Shown: piece by piece, positions 7,290 through 14,538 of the stretch | How positions within the stretch are numbered: position 1 is the first letter of the stretch | Layout: each line of letters opens with the position of its first letter | Origin: Planctomycetota bacterium | GTDB taxonomy: Bacteria; Planctomycetota; Planctomycetia; Pirellulales; Pirellulaceae | Direction: 5' to 3' | Assembly: GCA_029259935.1 (NCBI GenBank) | Contig: JAJDEH010000475.1 | Span: forward strand, 1-27,583 | Length of the DNA stretch: 27,583 nt | Program-made: the position numbers and the translations under genes | The notes under the pieces: generated by a model | Seen by the model: only the letters and a program-made list of their open reading frames with translations | Told to the model about the DNA's origin: nothing | Databases searched by the model: none

Positions 7290-8783
7290 ATGTCGACTTC
7301 AAAGCCCTTGTTGGATCCGCGAATCATCGTCAACACGTTGGTACATTACCGCTGGCGTTGGATTGTGCCGACGGTTCTGATTACGTTGGTTGCGGCCGGT
7401 TATGCATTGCTTCGTCCAACGAAATGGGAAGCGTCGCAGGCATTGCTGGTGCGGGACGAAGCCACTGGCGATTCCTCGCGGCCCGGTCGGTTCGAAGACG
7501 CGGAGTTCATGAAGACGGCTCAGGAAACCGTGCTTGAAGTCGCCAAGAGCCGCACGGTTTTATCCGCCGCACTGGTCGAAATCGGTCCCGCCCGTGGCAA
7601 ACGTGCCGCGAACTGGCCAACGGCCGCCGCGATCGAGGAACTGCGAGCGGCTGTGAAAGTGGCGGCTCCACGGGGCGCGGAATTCGGCCGCACGGAAGTC
7701 TTCTACGTCAAGGTCAAGGACAAAGACCGTAAGCGAGCGATGGTATTGGCCGCGGCTGTTGCCGATCAGCTTGATGCGCGACTGCGGGCGCTCCGTGACG
7801 AGAAGGCCAAGAGCCTAGTCCAGGAAGTTACGAAGACCGTAAACCTGGCCAAGTCCGATCTCCAGAAAACGACGGTATTGCTATCGGAAATGGAACAACA
7901 TGTGGGCGGCGATTTGGCTGAATTGCGAATCCTGAATGAATCGTCGTCGGGGGAAAGCAACTTGCGGCGAACGCTAATCTCGGTCCAAGATGAGCTTCGC
8001 CGGGCACAACTCGTACAAACGGCCAATCAACAGCTCATGGCCATGCTGGTCGACGCGCGGGAGGATCCCAGCCAAATTGTCGTCGCGCCGCGGCGCTTGC
8101 TGGAATCTCAACCGGCGCTCAGCCAACTAAAAGACGGCCTGGTCGCCGCAAAGTTGAAGGCCGCCGATTTGCAGGGTGGGTATCGGGCGGCTCATCCCAA
8201 GGTGCGGGCCGCGGTCGCCGCTCAGGTCGAAATCGAAAAGCATATTCACGACGAGCTTCAGTTGGCGATGTCCGCGATGCGGGCCGAGTCGAAACTGAAC
8301 GCCACCGAGATCGAGGATCTGCTGGCACAGAAACACGAAATCGAATCGCGAATGGGCCGACTGGCGGCGATGCGTGCCGACTACAACAATCTGGTCAAGG
8401 AGGTCGAGCAGCGAGGCGCGATCTTCAGCGAAACACAACACGAGTTGGCCGATGTGCGAGCCAATCAAGCGGCGGCCCAAGCGGTCAGTTTGTTGACTCG
8501 GCTGGACTCGCCCACCACCGGGGACTCGCCCGTCGGGCCGGGGCGTAGCATGATCGGGCTGTGCGGATTATTCGGAGGATTGATCACCGGTTTCGGAATC
8601 GTATTTCTCACCGCGCCCGTTCTAGATCTGTCGCCTGAAACGTCTGTACGCTCCCTGCTGACAACGCGACCGGATCGACTTGTCGGCCGCGCCCCCACGC
8701 GTGCGGCCTGGTTTGGCAGTGGCCTATCCTTGAAAGAACTATTCATGTCGCTCATCACGCCTTCGGCCGCTTCTCGAAACTAG
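7290..8783 (+). CDS. Wzz-type polysaccharide chain-length regulator (PCP family)
   Basis: A 497-residue polysaccharide co-polymerase-like inner membrane protein that would set the chain length of the exported glycan with the Wzy-like protein downstream. A Wzz-like N-terminus with one membrane helix (about 24-42) is followed by a long periplasmic section rich in Ala, Glu, Lys and Leu with coiled-coil character (about 150-250 and 300-400). A second helix (about 421-443) begins M-I-G-L-C-G-L-F-G-G. About 55 residues follow; there is no Walker-type tyrosine kinase domain. The frame extends upstream to a TTG at 7203, but that would overlap the sigma-54 promoter, so the ATG at 7290 is chosen. The P-T-T-G-D-S-P-V-G-P segment just before helix 2 corresponds to the proline-rich PCP motif. 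Confidence 0.85.
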   Translation: MSTSKPLLDPRIIVNTLVHYRWRWIVPTVLITLVAAGYALLRPTKWEASQALLVRDEATGDSSRPGRFEDAEFMKTAQETVLEVAKSRTVLSAALVEIGPARGKRAANWPTAAAIEELRAAVKVAAPRGAEFGRTEVFYVKVKDKDRKRAMVLAAAVADQLDARLRALRDEKAKSLVQEVTKTVNLAKSDLQKTTVLLSEMEQHVGGDLAELRILNESSSGESNLRRTLISVQDELRRAQLVQTANQQLMAMLVDAREDPSQIVVAPRRLLESQPALSQLKDGLVAAKLKAADLQGGYRAAHPKVRAAVAAQVEIEKHIHDELQLAMSAMRAESKLNATEIEDLLAQKHEIESRMGRLAAMRADYNNLVKEVEQRGAIFSETQHELADVRANQAAAQAVSLLTRLDSPTTGDSPVGPGRSMIGLCGLFGGLITGFGIVFLTAPVLDLSPETSVRSLLTTRPDRLVGRAPTRAAWFGSGLSLKELFMSLITPSAASRN

Positions 8784-8820
8784 CCGGAACTAGGAAGAGG
8801 CAACCGAAGCAGAGCGAGCG

Positions 8821-8844
8821 ACCGGCGAGGGCAACCTCGCCGGT
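8821..8844 (+). other. Perfect 10-bp stem-loop with GCAA tetraloop
   Basis: ACCGGCGAGG and CCTCGCCGGT flank the loop GCAA, a GNRA-type tetraloop when read on the plus strand. It lies in the 102-base gap between the Wzz-like and Wzy-like genes. No U-tract follows, so it is not a standard intrinsic terminator. Differential mRNA stability between the two genes or a repeated genomic element are alternatives. Confidence 0.7.
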
Positions 8845-8885
8845 TTGCGATTCATCGCATCCTTCGACGCGCATCAATATCAAAC

Positions 8886-10307
8886 ATGACCGCGATCATT
8901 GTCATCCTGGGGATTGTCGGATTGATCTGGGGCACGATCCTGGCGGTTCGTGGTTCGCTGCTGCCTGGATGCGTCATCTACTTGATTGCCGCCAGTTGCT
9001 GTGGCAACCATTTCTTCAGCGTCGATGCCGTCGGCTTGACGTGGACGATCGAGCGATTTGTTCTGTTCGGTTTGGTCGCCATGTACGTGGTTCAGTGGCG
9101 TCTGGGAAAGACGGACCCCAAACCGCTCGAGCGGGCTGACATTGTCCTGGGGTTGTTCTTTGGACTGCTGCTGTTCAGCACATTCACGCACGATTGGCGA
9201 TCCATGGGGCCGGACGAAGTGCCGGTCTTCATGCACTTGGTCAACGGCTATCTCGCTCCGCTGGCACTGTTCTTCATTGCTCGGCAGGCGATGTTGAAAG
9301 CCGGCAGCGTGCGGGCCGTTTACTGGCTGCTGGCCGGCTTTGGTATTTACCTGGCGGTGACCTCGCTTTTGGAAATCACGGGCCAGTGGTCGTTGGTGTT
9401 TCCTCGCTACATTGCCGATTCAGAAATTGGCATTCACTACGGTCGGGCACGCGGGCCGATGTTGCAATCCGCCCGCTTCGGCACGTACATGGTGATCTGC
9501 ATGGTTGCCACCTGGATCGCCTTGGCTTGGCTGGCCCGAAACTGGCGGCCAGGCATCTTGCTGGCCATCGGGCTGACACCGCTCTACGCCGCCGCCGCGT
9601 ACTTTACTTACACGCGCAGCGTTTGGCTTGGGATGGGCTTGGCTTCGGCGATCGTCGCTGCTTTGGCGTTGCGTGGCCGCCCTCGCATGTTTGTCTTGGG
9701 AAGCATGGCGGCGTTGGCGCTAATTGTGGTCGCCGCCAAAGGCAGCCAGCTCGTGGCATTTAAGCGCGAGTACACCGCATCCGACACCCGCAAATCGACC
9801 TACATGCGGGCCAGCTTCGCGTACGTGTCGTGGCAGATGTTCCAAGACAAGCCGCTGCTGGGGTTTGGGTTTGGCCAGTTTCCCCGCGAGAACCGGCACT
9901 ATCTGGGAGATCGCTCGACAACGCTGCATCTGGAATCGATCCGCGGCTATGTACATCACAACACGATTCTCAGTTTGCTGGTCGAGCTCGGGATTCTCGG
10001 GCCGATTCTGTTTGTAGGCATGCTGGGTTGCTGGTGCAGAGCCGCTTGGGATCTATGGCGCGACAGCAGTGCGCCCGACTGGGTGCGTGCTCACGGCGTG
10101 TTTATGTTGGCGTCGATGGCACCCTATGTTTTCCAACTTATATTCCGCGACGTCAGCTACGCTCCGATCGAAAACGGGATCATCTTCATGATGGGCGGCA
10201 TGGCAATGGGGCTGCGTCATGCAACGCAATCGTGCGGTGACTCACTTTCGCTCCGCCCGAGGACAAACGATTTGCCTTCATTCAGCCGCTCCCCGGCGAT
10301 TCGCTAG
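8886..10307 (+). CDS. O-antigen polymerase/ligase-like membrane protein (Wzy/WaaL)
   Basis: A 473-residue polytopic membrane protein with about ten or more hydrophobic segments. The periplasmic region contains the features usual for the O-antigen ligase/polymerase family: a Y-T-R-S-V-W-L-G stretch at the end of a helix, L-G-F-G-F-G-Q-F-P, then V-H-H-N-T-I-L-S-L-L-V-E-L-G, where the histidine-asparagine pair is the family hallmark. It would polymerise lipid-linked repeat units, or ligate chains, on the periplasmic face. Next to a Wzz-like regulator, polymerase (Wzy) is the more likely role, but the two cannot be told apart by sequence. The start is ATG with no good Shine-Dalgarno. The C-terminal 35 residues are polar and serine- and arginine-rich. 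Confidence 0.85.
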   Translation: MTAIIVILGIVGLIWGTILAVRGSLLPGCVIYLIAASCCGNHFFSVDAVGLTWTIERFVLFGLVAMYVVQWRLGKTDPKPLERADIVLGLFFGLLLFSTFTHDWRSMGPDEVPVFMHLVNGYLAPLALFFIARQAMLKAGSVRAVYWLLAGFGIYLAVTSLLEITGQWSLVFPRYIADSEIGIHYGRARGPMLQSARFGTYMVICMVATWIALAWLARNWRPGILLAIGLTPLYAAAAYFTYTRSVWLGMGLASAIVAALALRGRPRMFVLGSMAALALIVVAAKGSQLVAFKREYTASDTRKSTYMRASFAYVSWQMFQDKPLLGFGFGQFPRENRHYLGDRSTTLHLESIRGYVHHNTILSLLVELGILGPILFVGMLGCWCRAAWDLWRDSSAPDWVRAHGVFMLASMAPYVFQLIFRDVSYAPIENGIIFMMGGMAMGLRHATQSCGDSLSLRPRTNDLPSFSRSPAIR

Positions 10308-10339
10308 TCTGGCTCCGTTGGCATGGGCATGGACCGTGC

Positions 10340-10729
10340 CTAGCCGATTGCACAATTCGGCGGGTGGGCAAGAACGTATTCCGCCACGATGTTTCCGTCG
10401 ATCAGATGTTCTTGCACGATGCGGTCGATGACCTCCGTCGTGCAATGGCCGTACCAAATTCCATCCGGCATGACGACGAGAATAGGTCCCGCCATGCAGA
10501 TCCCCAGGCAATAAGTCTTGGTGCGGAAAACGCCCGGTTTCGCGCCTGCTTGCAGTTCCTTCAGCCGCTTCTTCAAGTGCTTCCACGAGTACTCCATCTG
10601 TTTACGGCTGGCGCACTTGGCGGTCTTGCGGTCGACGCACATCAACACATGGCGCTCGGCCATGGTGATTCCAAGCTTGACGGCTTCGCGGCGGCCGCGA
10701 TCTAGTTCGTCATGATTCTTCTTGATCAT
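10340..10729 (-). CDS. Thioredoxin-like [2Fe-2S] ferredoxin
   Basis: A 129-residue soluble protein with four cysteines in the order of the thioredoxin-fold [2Fe-2S] ferredoxins: C31-x7-C39, then C74-L-G-I-C78 followed by M-A-G-P. The C-L-G-x-C-x-x-G-P piece is diagnostic of this family, related to the NuoE-type cluster domain. It carries electrons; the partner is unknown. The frame continues upstream to a TTG at 10798, but the only ATG is at 10729 and is followed by the D-E-L-x-R-G-R-R-E-A-x-x-L-G-I stretch expected at the start. It is convergent with the Wzy-like gene (32-base gap) and divergent from the PIG-L gene, so it is probably its own unit. Confidence 0.83.
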   Translation of the reverse strand: MIKKNHDELDRGRREAVKLGITMAERHVLMCVDRKTAKCASRKQMEYSWKHLKKRLKELQAGAKPGVFRTKTYCLGICMAGPILVVMPDGIWYGHCTTEVIDRIVQEHLIDGNIVAEYVLAHPPNCAIG

Positions 10730-10906
10730 TGCTGGCTTTGTCGGCCCGGAGTAATAACCATCGAAAACTCTGAATCCTTCATAACGCAATCCGCCCAAGC
10801 CGGCAAAGGGTCTCCTTCACAGCTACGCGAATTGGCTCAACAACATATTGTAATTGCCCGGCTTGCTTTGCGAATTGGCGAGAAGCTGTTTTGAGGCATT
10901 GCAAAT

Positions 10907-10914
10907 GATACAAT
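10907..10914 (+). promoter_or_regulatory. Possible extended -10 promoter for the PIG-L gene
   Basis: GATACAAT preceded by T reads as TG-A-TACAAT, an extended -10 element, 39 bases before the ATG at 10954. No good -35 lies at the right distance. A GAGG about 14 bases before the ATG may be the ribosome site. Confidence 0.35.
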
Positions 10915-10953
10915 CCGATTCCTTCCTAGAATTAGCGAGGCAAATCCAACACC

Positions 10954-11718
10954 ATGAAAACCGCCATCGCCATCGCCGCGCATCCCGACGACATTGAGAT
11001 TTTCATGTCGGGGACACTGATGCTGCTGAAAGAGGCCGGCTACGAAATCCACTACATGAACTTGGCGAATGGTTGCTGCGGAACCTCTCAGTACGACCGC
11101 GAGACGATCGCCAGAATCCGCCGCGACGAGGCGATCGCCGCGGCCGGCAGTATTGGCGCAACGTTCCACGAAAGCATCTGTAACGACCTGGAGATCTTTT
11201 ACGACAAGCCGACGCTGCTGAAAGTGGCGTCCGTCATCCGCGCGGTGTCGCCCGAGATCGTACTCACGCATTCGCCCGCCGACTACATGGAAGATCATAT
11301 GAACACGAGCCGTTTGGCGGTGACAGCGGCCTTTTCGCGCGGCATGCCGAACTTTCCCGTCGATCCGCCGCGGCCGCCGGTCGAACAGACCGTCACCGTC
11401 TATCACGCCCAGCCGTATTCACATCACGACCCGTTGCGACAACTTGTAATTCCGGATTTATACGTCGACGTCAGCGATGTCGTGGAACGCAAAGTCGCCA
11501 TGTTGGCCTGTCACAAAAGCCAAAAACAATGGCTCGACGAAAGCCAAGGCCACGATTCCTATCTAGAGACGCTACGCGAACTAGACCGCGAATGCGGCCA
11601 GATGTCCGGACAATTCGCCTACTCCGAAGGCTGGCGACGCCATTTGCATTTAGGGTTCTGCGGTCCCGACGATGATCCGCTGAGGCACGCACTTTCGGAG
11701 CGAATTTCAATGTCATAG
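10954..11718 (+). CDS. PIG-L/LmbE-family zinc deacetylase
   Basis: A 254-residue member of the LmbE/PIG-L family, which removes acetyl groups from N-acetyl-glucosamine-containing substrates (as in BshB or MshB) and related amides. The family opening A-H-P-D-D (9-13) supplies H10 and D13 as metal and catalytic residues, and S-P-A-D-Y-M-E-D-H (107-115) supplies the last metal histidine H115. The body includes C-H-K-S-Q near residue 190, the usual K-S-Q part of the family. There is no signal peptide, so it should be cytoplasmic. The substrate is unknown; bacillithiol synthesis cannot be claimed because no BshA or BshC gene is present. It stands alone between a divergent ferredoxin gene and a palindrome that may end its transcript. 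Confidence 0.9.
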   Translation: MKTAIAIAAHPDDIEIFMSGTLMLLKEAGYEIHYMNLANGCCGTSQYDRETIARIRRDEAIAAAGSIGATFHESICNDLEIFYDKPTLLKVASVIRAVSPEIVLTHSPADYMEDHMNTSRLAVTAAFSRGMPNFPVDPPRPPVEQTVTVYHAQPYSHHDPLRQLVIPDLYVDVSDVVERKVAMLACHKSQKQWLDESQGHDSYLETLRELDRECGQMSGQFAYSEGWRRHLHLGFCGPDDDPLRHALSERISMS

Positions 11719-11739
11719 TTTTTCGTCGGCCAATTGTGG

Positions 11740-11758
11740 TGCAGCCGTCTCGGCTGCA
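11740..11758. terminator. Stem-loop just after the PIG-L gene
   Basis: TGCAGCCG and CGGCTGCA form a perfect 8-bp stem with loop TCT, 21 bases after the PIG-L stop. No T-run follows on the plus strand, so a Rho-independent terminator is not proven; it may be one of the many short palindromes of this genome. Confidence 0.4.
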
Positions 11759-11777
11759 GTCCTCAGCAGACTAAGAG

Positions 11778-12056
11778 TCATCGTCCCAGGGAATGCAGGA
11801 GCTTAGCAATCTCTTGAGAAAGCCCCGTTGATCTGCCCGAGTTGGGTGTGAACTGCTCCTTGACCAATGCTGGAACCGCACTCTTTGCATCAGAGCCCAT
11901 GAGGCCCAGAGTCTCGACCGCCCAATCAGCAGAGGCGTTGCCATACTGTTCATGCCGTATGATTTCGGTCAATGTCTGAACAATTGCCGGATGACGTGGC
12001 TCAACGCTCCACAACGACCACGCCGCGAGACTGCGGATTTATGGCGCAGGATCGCC
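11778..12056 (-). pseudogene. Decayed HEAT-repeat protein, 3' remnant
   Basis: The minus strand reads G-D-P-A-P-stop-I-R-S-L-A-A-W-S-L-W-S-V, then about 75 further residues including A-V-E-T-L-G-L-M-G-S-D-A-K-S-A-V-P-A-L-V. These are two HEAT-repeat helical pairs, including the A-x-x-L-G-x-x-G pattern common in planctomycete HEAT proteins. The TAA at 12039-12041 falls exactly where such repeats have a polar residue (D-P-x-P-x-[IV]-R), so a CAA- or CAG-to-TAA change is the simple explanation. Nothing upstream continues the protein. A short product from the TTG at 12014 (78 residues) is open, but no ribosome site is seen. Such proteins are usually scaffolds or binding platforms; this piece is probably not functional. 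Confidence 0.55.
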
Positions 12057-12072
12057 ACACGAATGAATCCGT

Positions 12073-12270
12073 TCATCTTGGGACGACCTCCACGACGCGA
12101 GGATGCGCCTCTTGAGCAGGGTCTTCTTGTTCACTACGCTCGCGGGTGGCGACTTCTTCCGTCGACACTCTCAAATGCTGATAGGCGTTCGCTAGCAACT
12201 GACTGCCTTCTCGCGTCGGCTCGAATTGCAGCCGAACGCTTCGCCGCCGGATTGGCACGAGTTCGTCCAT
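12073..12270 (-). CDS. Small hypothetical protein
   Basis: A 65-residue frame starting M-D-E-L-V-P-I-R-R-R, followed by V-R-L-Q-F-E-P-T-R-E-G and a helix-like L-L-A-N-A-Y-Q-H-L. The second half is charged (E-R-S-E-Q-E-D) and the end is valine-rich. I do not recognise a defined domain. The F-E-P-T-R-E segment resembles short hypothetical proteins I associate with planctomycetes, but I cannot confirm that here. A TTG eight codons upstream is an alternative start. It lies just upstream of the HEAT remnant on the same strand and could itself be a remnant. Confidence 0.4.
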   Translation of the reverse strand: MDELVPIRRRSVRLQFEPTREGSQLLANAYQHLRVSTEEVATRERSEQEDPAQEAHPRVVEVVPR

Positions 12271-12746
12271 GAACGGAAATCCTTCAAAAAGCAAAGAATC
12301 CCCGCACTCTTGGCACGAAAGGACTACCGCTTGGCCTGAGTGTTCATGCCATCACGGGAGCAGACAGCGTGAAAAACAAAGCTATCCGCCGGCTCACGCC
12401 AGCGGCTACATGCTTTCGCCGTTTCACGGCTTTTTCTCATGCTGCGGTTGTCAACCGTTGACCCGCCAGAAAAAGTTGCCGCACACGTTTTCGCTGGGTT
12501 AAGCGTCGCGAATCCCACACTTGCACCGGCTGAAGTTGTTCCCCAACGTGGCCGAATAATCGGTGCGGATCGCGCTGCGGACCTACTTGCCGTCGTGAGC
12601 CTCAGGTCGTCGAGAAATTGAGTGACGTTGTAGAGGCGTTCAAGCCCGAGATAGCGATGAAGAATAGACCAAGGAATTTTAGGCTGATTGCGACGATGAA
12701 AACCCACGAGCCCCAAGCTCGCTGAACTTGACAGCACCAAATAGAA
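12271..12746. other. Non-coding stretch with a GNRA-type stem-loop
   Basis: No convincing gene is visible; a long minus-strand open frame here has poor composition and crosses two hairpins. At 12386-12405, CCGCCGGC and GCCAGCGG flank TCAC. On the minus strand this is a stem with loop GTGA, a GNRA tetraloop, with one G-T wobble. It looks like a dispersed planctomycete intergenic repeat. Confidence 0.5.
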
Positions 12747-12775
12747 GGAGAGCTGGCCAAGGCGGCCAGCTCTCC
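12747..12775 (-). terminator. Terminator of the CARDB gene
   Basis: GGAGAGCTGGCC and GGCCAGCTCTCC form a perfect 12-bp stem around AAGGC, about 30 bases past the CARDB stop. On the minus strand TTCTATTT follows the stem, a modest T-rich tail, so a Rho-independent terminator is likely. Confidence 0.7.
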
Positions 12776-12805
12776 ACAACCTCACCTCACTTTCAGTGAA
12801 TCGAC

Positions 12806-13621
12806 TCAGGGGCCAAACGTGGCGTGCTGAGTGTTGTTGCCCTCGTGGCTCTCGCGAACCCTTCGGGAATGGTCCGCCGTGGCAAAGACGTCGGTGTTAC
12901 TTATCTCCGGTGCCGCGACCCGGATGACAGCCTCTCCCCGGGGGCCAATCCCCGCGACCGATACGGTCTTGCGCAGGATGGTCGACAAGTCGGACCGACG
13001 TCGCACCACCACCAACATTTGGCTTACCGGCGCGTTGGATTTACCCTTGTTCGCCACGACCACGGTCAACCCGTTACGATTGCGAGTGATACGTCGAACT
13101 GCCAGATCGGGAACCCTTTGAGATTGGTCGCCGATGGTGAATCTCCGTGTGTTGTTTCGCTCGGTCTTCTCGCGGATTTTCGTGGAAGGGTCGGCGAACG
13201 CCAATACGCGGACATCACTTAAGGGCAACCCGTCAAAGATCAGAGTTGTCGACTGACGCATCCCCAATTGCTTCAGATGCAATTCCTTGCTGGCCAGCCG
13301 CGCACCATTCGACCGTCGAGCGACCGACACGCGCACCTTGCTGGGAGAGGCCGGTTGTTCGCCAATATTCTTGACCGTCACCAAAATGAGACTGCCGCTC
13401 TGCTTGAGTTCGGTGATCGCAAGGTCAGGCAGTCCACCGGTGGGAGTGAGGGTGCCGCCGCCCAATCGGTTCTTGGACGGCTGCCGTGAATTCTTTTGGG
13501 TCTGGTTCTTTTGCGTCTTGGCTGCCCTCTTGTCAGACAATCGCAGTTGCGCTTGCAGCGGGCTGGCGCTGATCGTGGCAACCACAGCCGCCAACAATAC
13601 GAAAATGTTCAGAGCTTTCAT
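12806..13621 (-). CDS. Secreted protein with two CARDB-like domains
   Basis: A 271-residue exported protein. A hydrophobic signal peptide (F-V-L-L-A-A-V-V-A-T-I) ends in P-L-Q-A-Q, giving a likely cut after residue 24. A basic, glutamine- and asparagine-rich linker follows, then two similar beta-rich domains (about 66-165 and 170-270). Each has the CARDB pattern: P-D-L-A-[IV]-x-x-[IL] at the start, V-x-N-x-G in the middle, and a closing R-E-x-x-E-x-N-N-T. CARDB is a cell-adhesion-related domain with an immunoglobulin-like fold, so a surface or periplasmic binding role is inferred. The frame is open further upstream, but the ATG at 13621 has AGGAG (13629-13633 on the complement) at ideal distance and begins the signal peptide. 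A palindrome abuts that ribosome site. Confidence 0.85.
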   Translation of the reverse strand: MKALNIFVLLAAVVATISASPLQAQLRLSDKRAAKTQKNQTQKNSRQPSKNRLGGGTLTPTGGLPDLAITELKQSGSLILVTVKNIGEQPASPSKVRVSVARRSNGARLASKELHLKQLGMRQSTTLIFDGLPLSDVRVLAFADPSTKIREKTERNNTRRFTIGDQSQRVPDLAVRRITRNRNGLTVVVANKGKSNAPVSQMLVVVRRRSDLSTILRKTVSVAGIGPRGEAVIRVAAPEISNTDVFATADHSRRVRESHEGNNTQHATFGP

Positions 13622-13827
13622 CGGGTTTCTCCTGCCGGCCAGGCCGGCGCTTGCAATTGCAGCCACCGATCGGCAGGCAGCCGTGCTGTTGTGTGCGGAA
13701 AACAATAACCTTCACGACAGCTACTACGCCTGAACTCCGAAGGTGTTACAGACGCAAATCTTGTCAATCCTGTTCATCATGTCCCCAACATGCCACTTGG
13801 AGAGAGAAGGTATCGCGCAAAAAGAAA

Positions 13828-13860
13828 GGCCGGGTATGAGGCTCTGCTCTATACCCGGCC
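13828..13860. terminator. Strong bidirectional intrinsic terminator
   Basis: GGCCGGGTAT and ATACCCGGCC form a perfect 10-bp stem around a 13-base loop. On the minus strand TTTCTTTTT follows; on the plus strand CGCTTTCTCTTT follows. It is one of the best intrinsic terminators in the window, yet no annotated gene ends near it on either strand. Confidence 0.75.
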
Positions 13861-13905
13861 CGCTTTCTCTTTAATTCGATCTTCTGTGCAGCTTGCTCGC
13901 TCGGC

Positions 13906-14043
13906 GTGGCCGCTTTGATTCATCGCTATGACCATCAGGGTCGGTTTCCGTTTGAATTCTCGCTCCGCACGCTGTTTGTGGTCGTTTTGGTCGTCTGCGT
14001 CCTCGCCTGGTTGCTGCGCTCGGTTACCCCAGTTCTGTCATAA
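13906..14043 (+). CDS. Possible very small membrane protein (F-S-L-R-T-L-F type)
   Basis: A 45-codon frame from a GTG at 13906 (or a TTG at 13915) to TAA at 14041. It contains F-E-F-S-L-R-T-L-F followed by a hydrophobic run V-V-V-L-V-V-C-V-L-A-W-L-L, the same layout as the neighbouring genes at 14063 and 15129. It has no ATG and no clear ribosome site, so it may be the C-terminal piece of a decayed gene. It ends 19 bases before the next gene. The function is unknown. Confidence 0.35.
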   Translation: MAALIHRYDHQGRFPFEFSLRTLFVVVLVVCVLAWLLRSVTPVLS

Positions 14044-14062
14044 TTGATCCTGGAGATCAAAA

Positions 14063-14500
14063 ATGGTACTCAGTCGCGTTAGGCGAAGGGTTCGATTCGG
14101 GATTCGGACGATTCTGATTGTCGTTGCACTTGGTTGTATCTTTTTAGGTGTTCGTGCCAACGACATCCGCAAACATAAGCAGGCCGTTCAAACGATCAAA
14201 TCACTTGGCGGCAGCGTATGGGTCGAGCATGAGCGCCCCGATTGGCTTCCAAGCGTCATTAGCACCGAATTCGCTTGGTACATTGGTGTTGCTAGGCCGA
14301 GGACGATTGTTTCCTACTTAGAAGGAGTAAAGGATCCAGAACTACATGTTTCGCATTTGAAAAACCTCTGCGGGCTCTGGGAGATTCAGGTTGGTGAAAG
14401 TTGGCAAGGTACAAAAGCTCTACTAGGGACGGACCCGTTAGCGGAAGCTGCGTTCGAAGCATTTGAGTCGCAGTTTCCTGGCGTTGAGGTCGTGCCATGA
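14063..14500 (+). CDS. Small single-helix membrane protein, hypothetical
   Basis: A 145-residue protein with a basic N-terminus (R-V-R-R-R-V-R-F-G-I-R-T) and one membrane helix (about 14-32: I-L-I-V-V-A-L-G-C-I-F-L-G-V). A soluble domain follows, starting with K-Q-A-V-Q-T-I-K-S-L-G-G-S-V-W. The R-F-x-I-R-T-[IL]-L-x-V-V opening plus [AK]-x-x-I-x-x-L-G-G-x-V is a layout I associate with planctomycete hypothetical proteins, some of which continue into leucine-rich repeats; here the protein stops early. GGAG lies 8 bases before the ATG, so the start is well supported. The function is unknown; an outward-facing soluble domain is inferred. Confidence 0.75.
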   Translation: MVLSRVRRRVRFGIRTILIVVALGCIFLGVRANDIRKHKQAVQTIKSLGGSVWVEHERPDWLPSVISTEFAWYIGVARPRTIVSYLEGVKDPELHVSHLKNLCGLWEIQVGESWQGTKALLGTDPLAEAAFEAFESQFPGVEVVP

Positions 14501-14538
14501 CCACCCCGTTTTCGCCCAAAAACGCAGCCGGCATCTTG

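Noticed and set aside
12324..12785. A 153-codon minus-strand frame in the gap before the CARDB gene terminator
   Set aside because: It begins inside the terminator stem at 12747-12775, crosses another hairpin, has no ribosome site, and shows a serine/arginine/alanine-rich tail without recognisable motifs.
14085..14105. A GGTTCGATTC stretch resembling a tRNA T-loop
   Set aside because: It lies inside the coding start of the gene at 14063 and no acceptor stem, anticodon arm or CCA context can be built around it.
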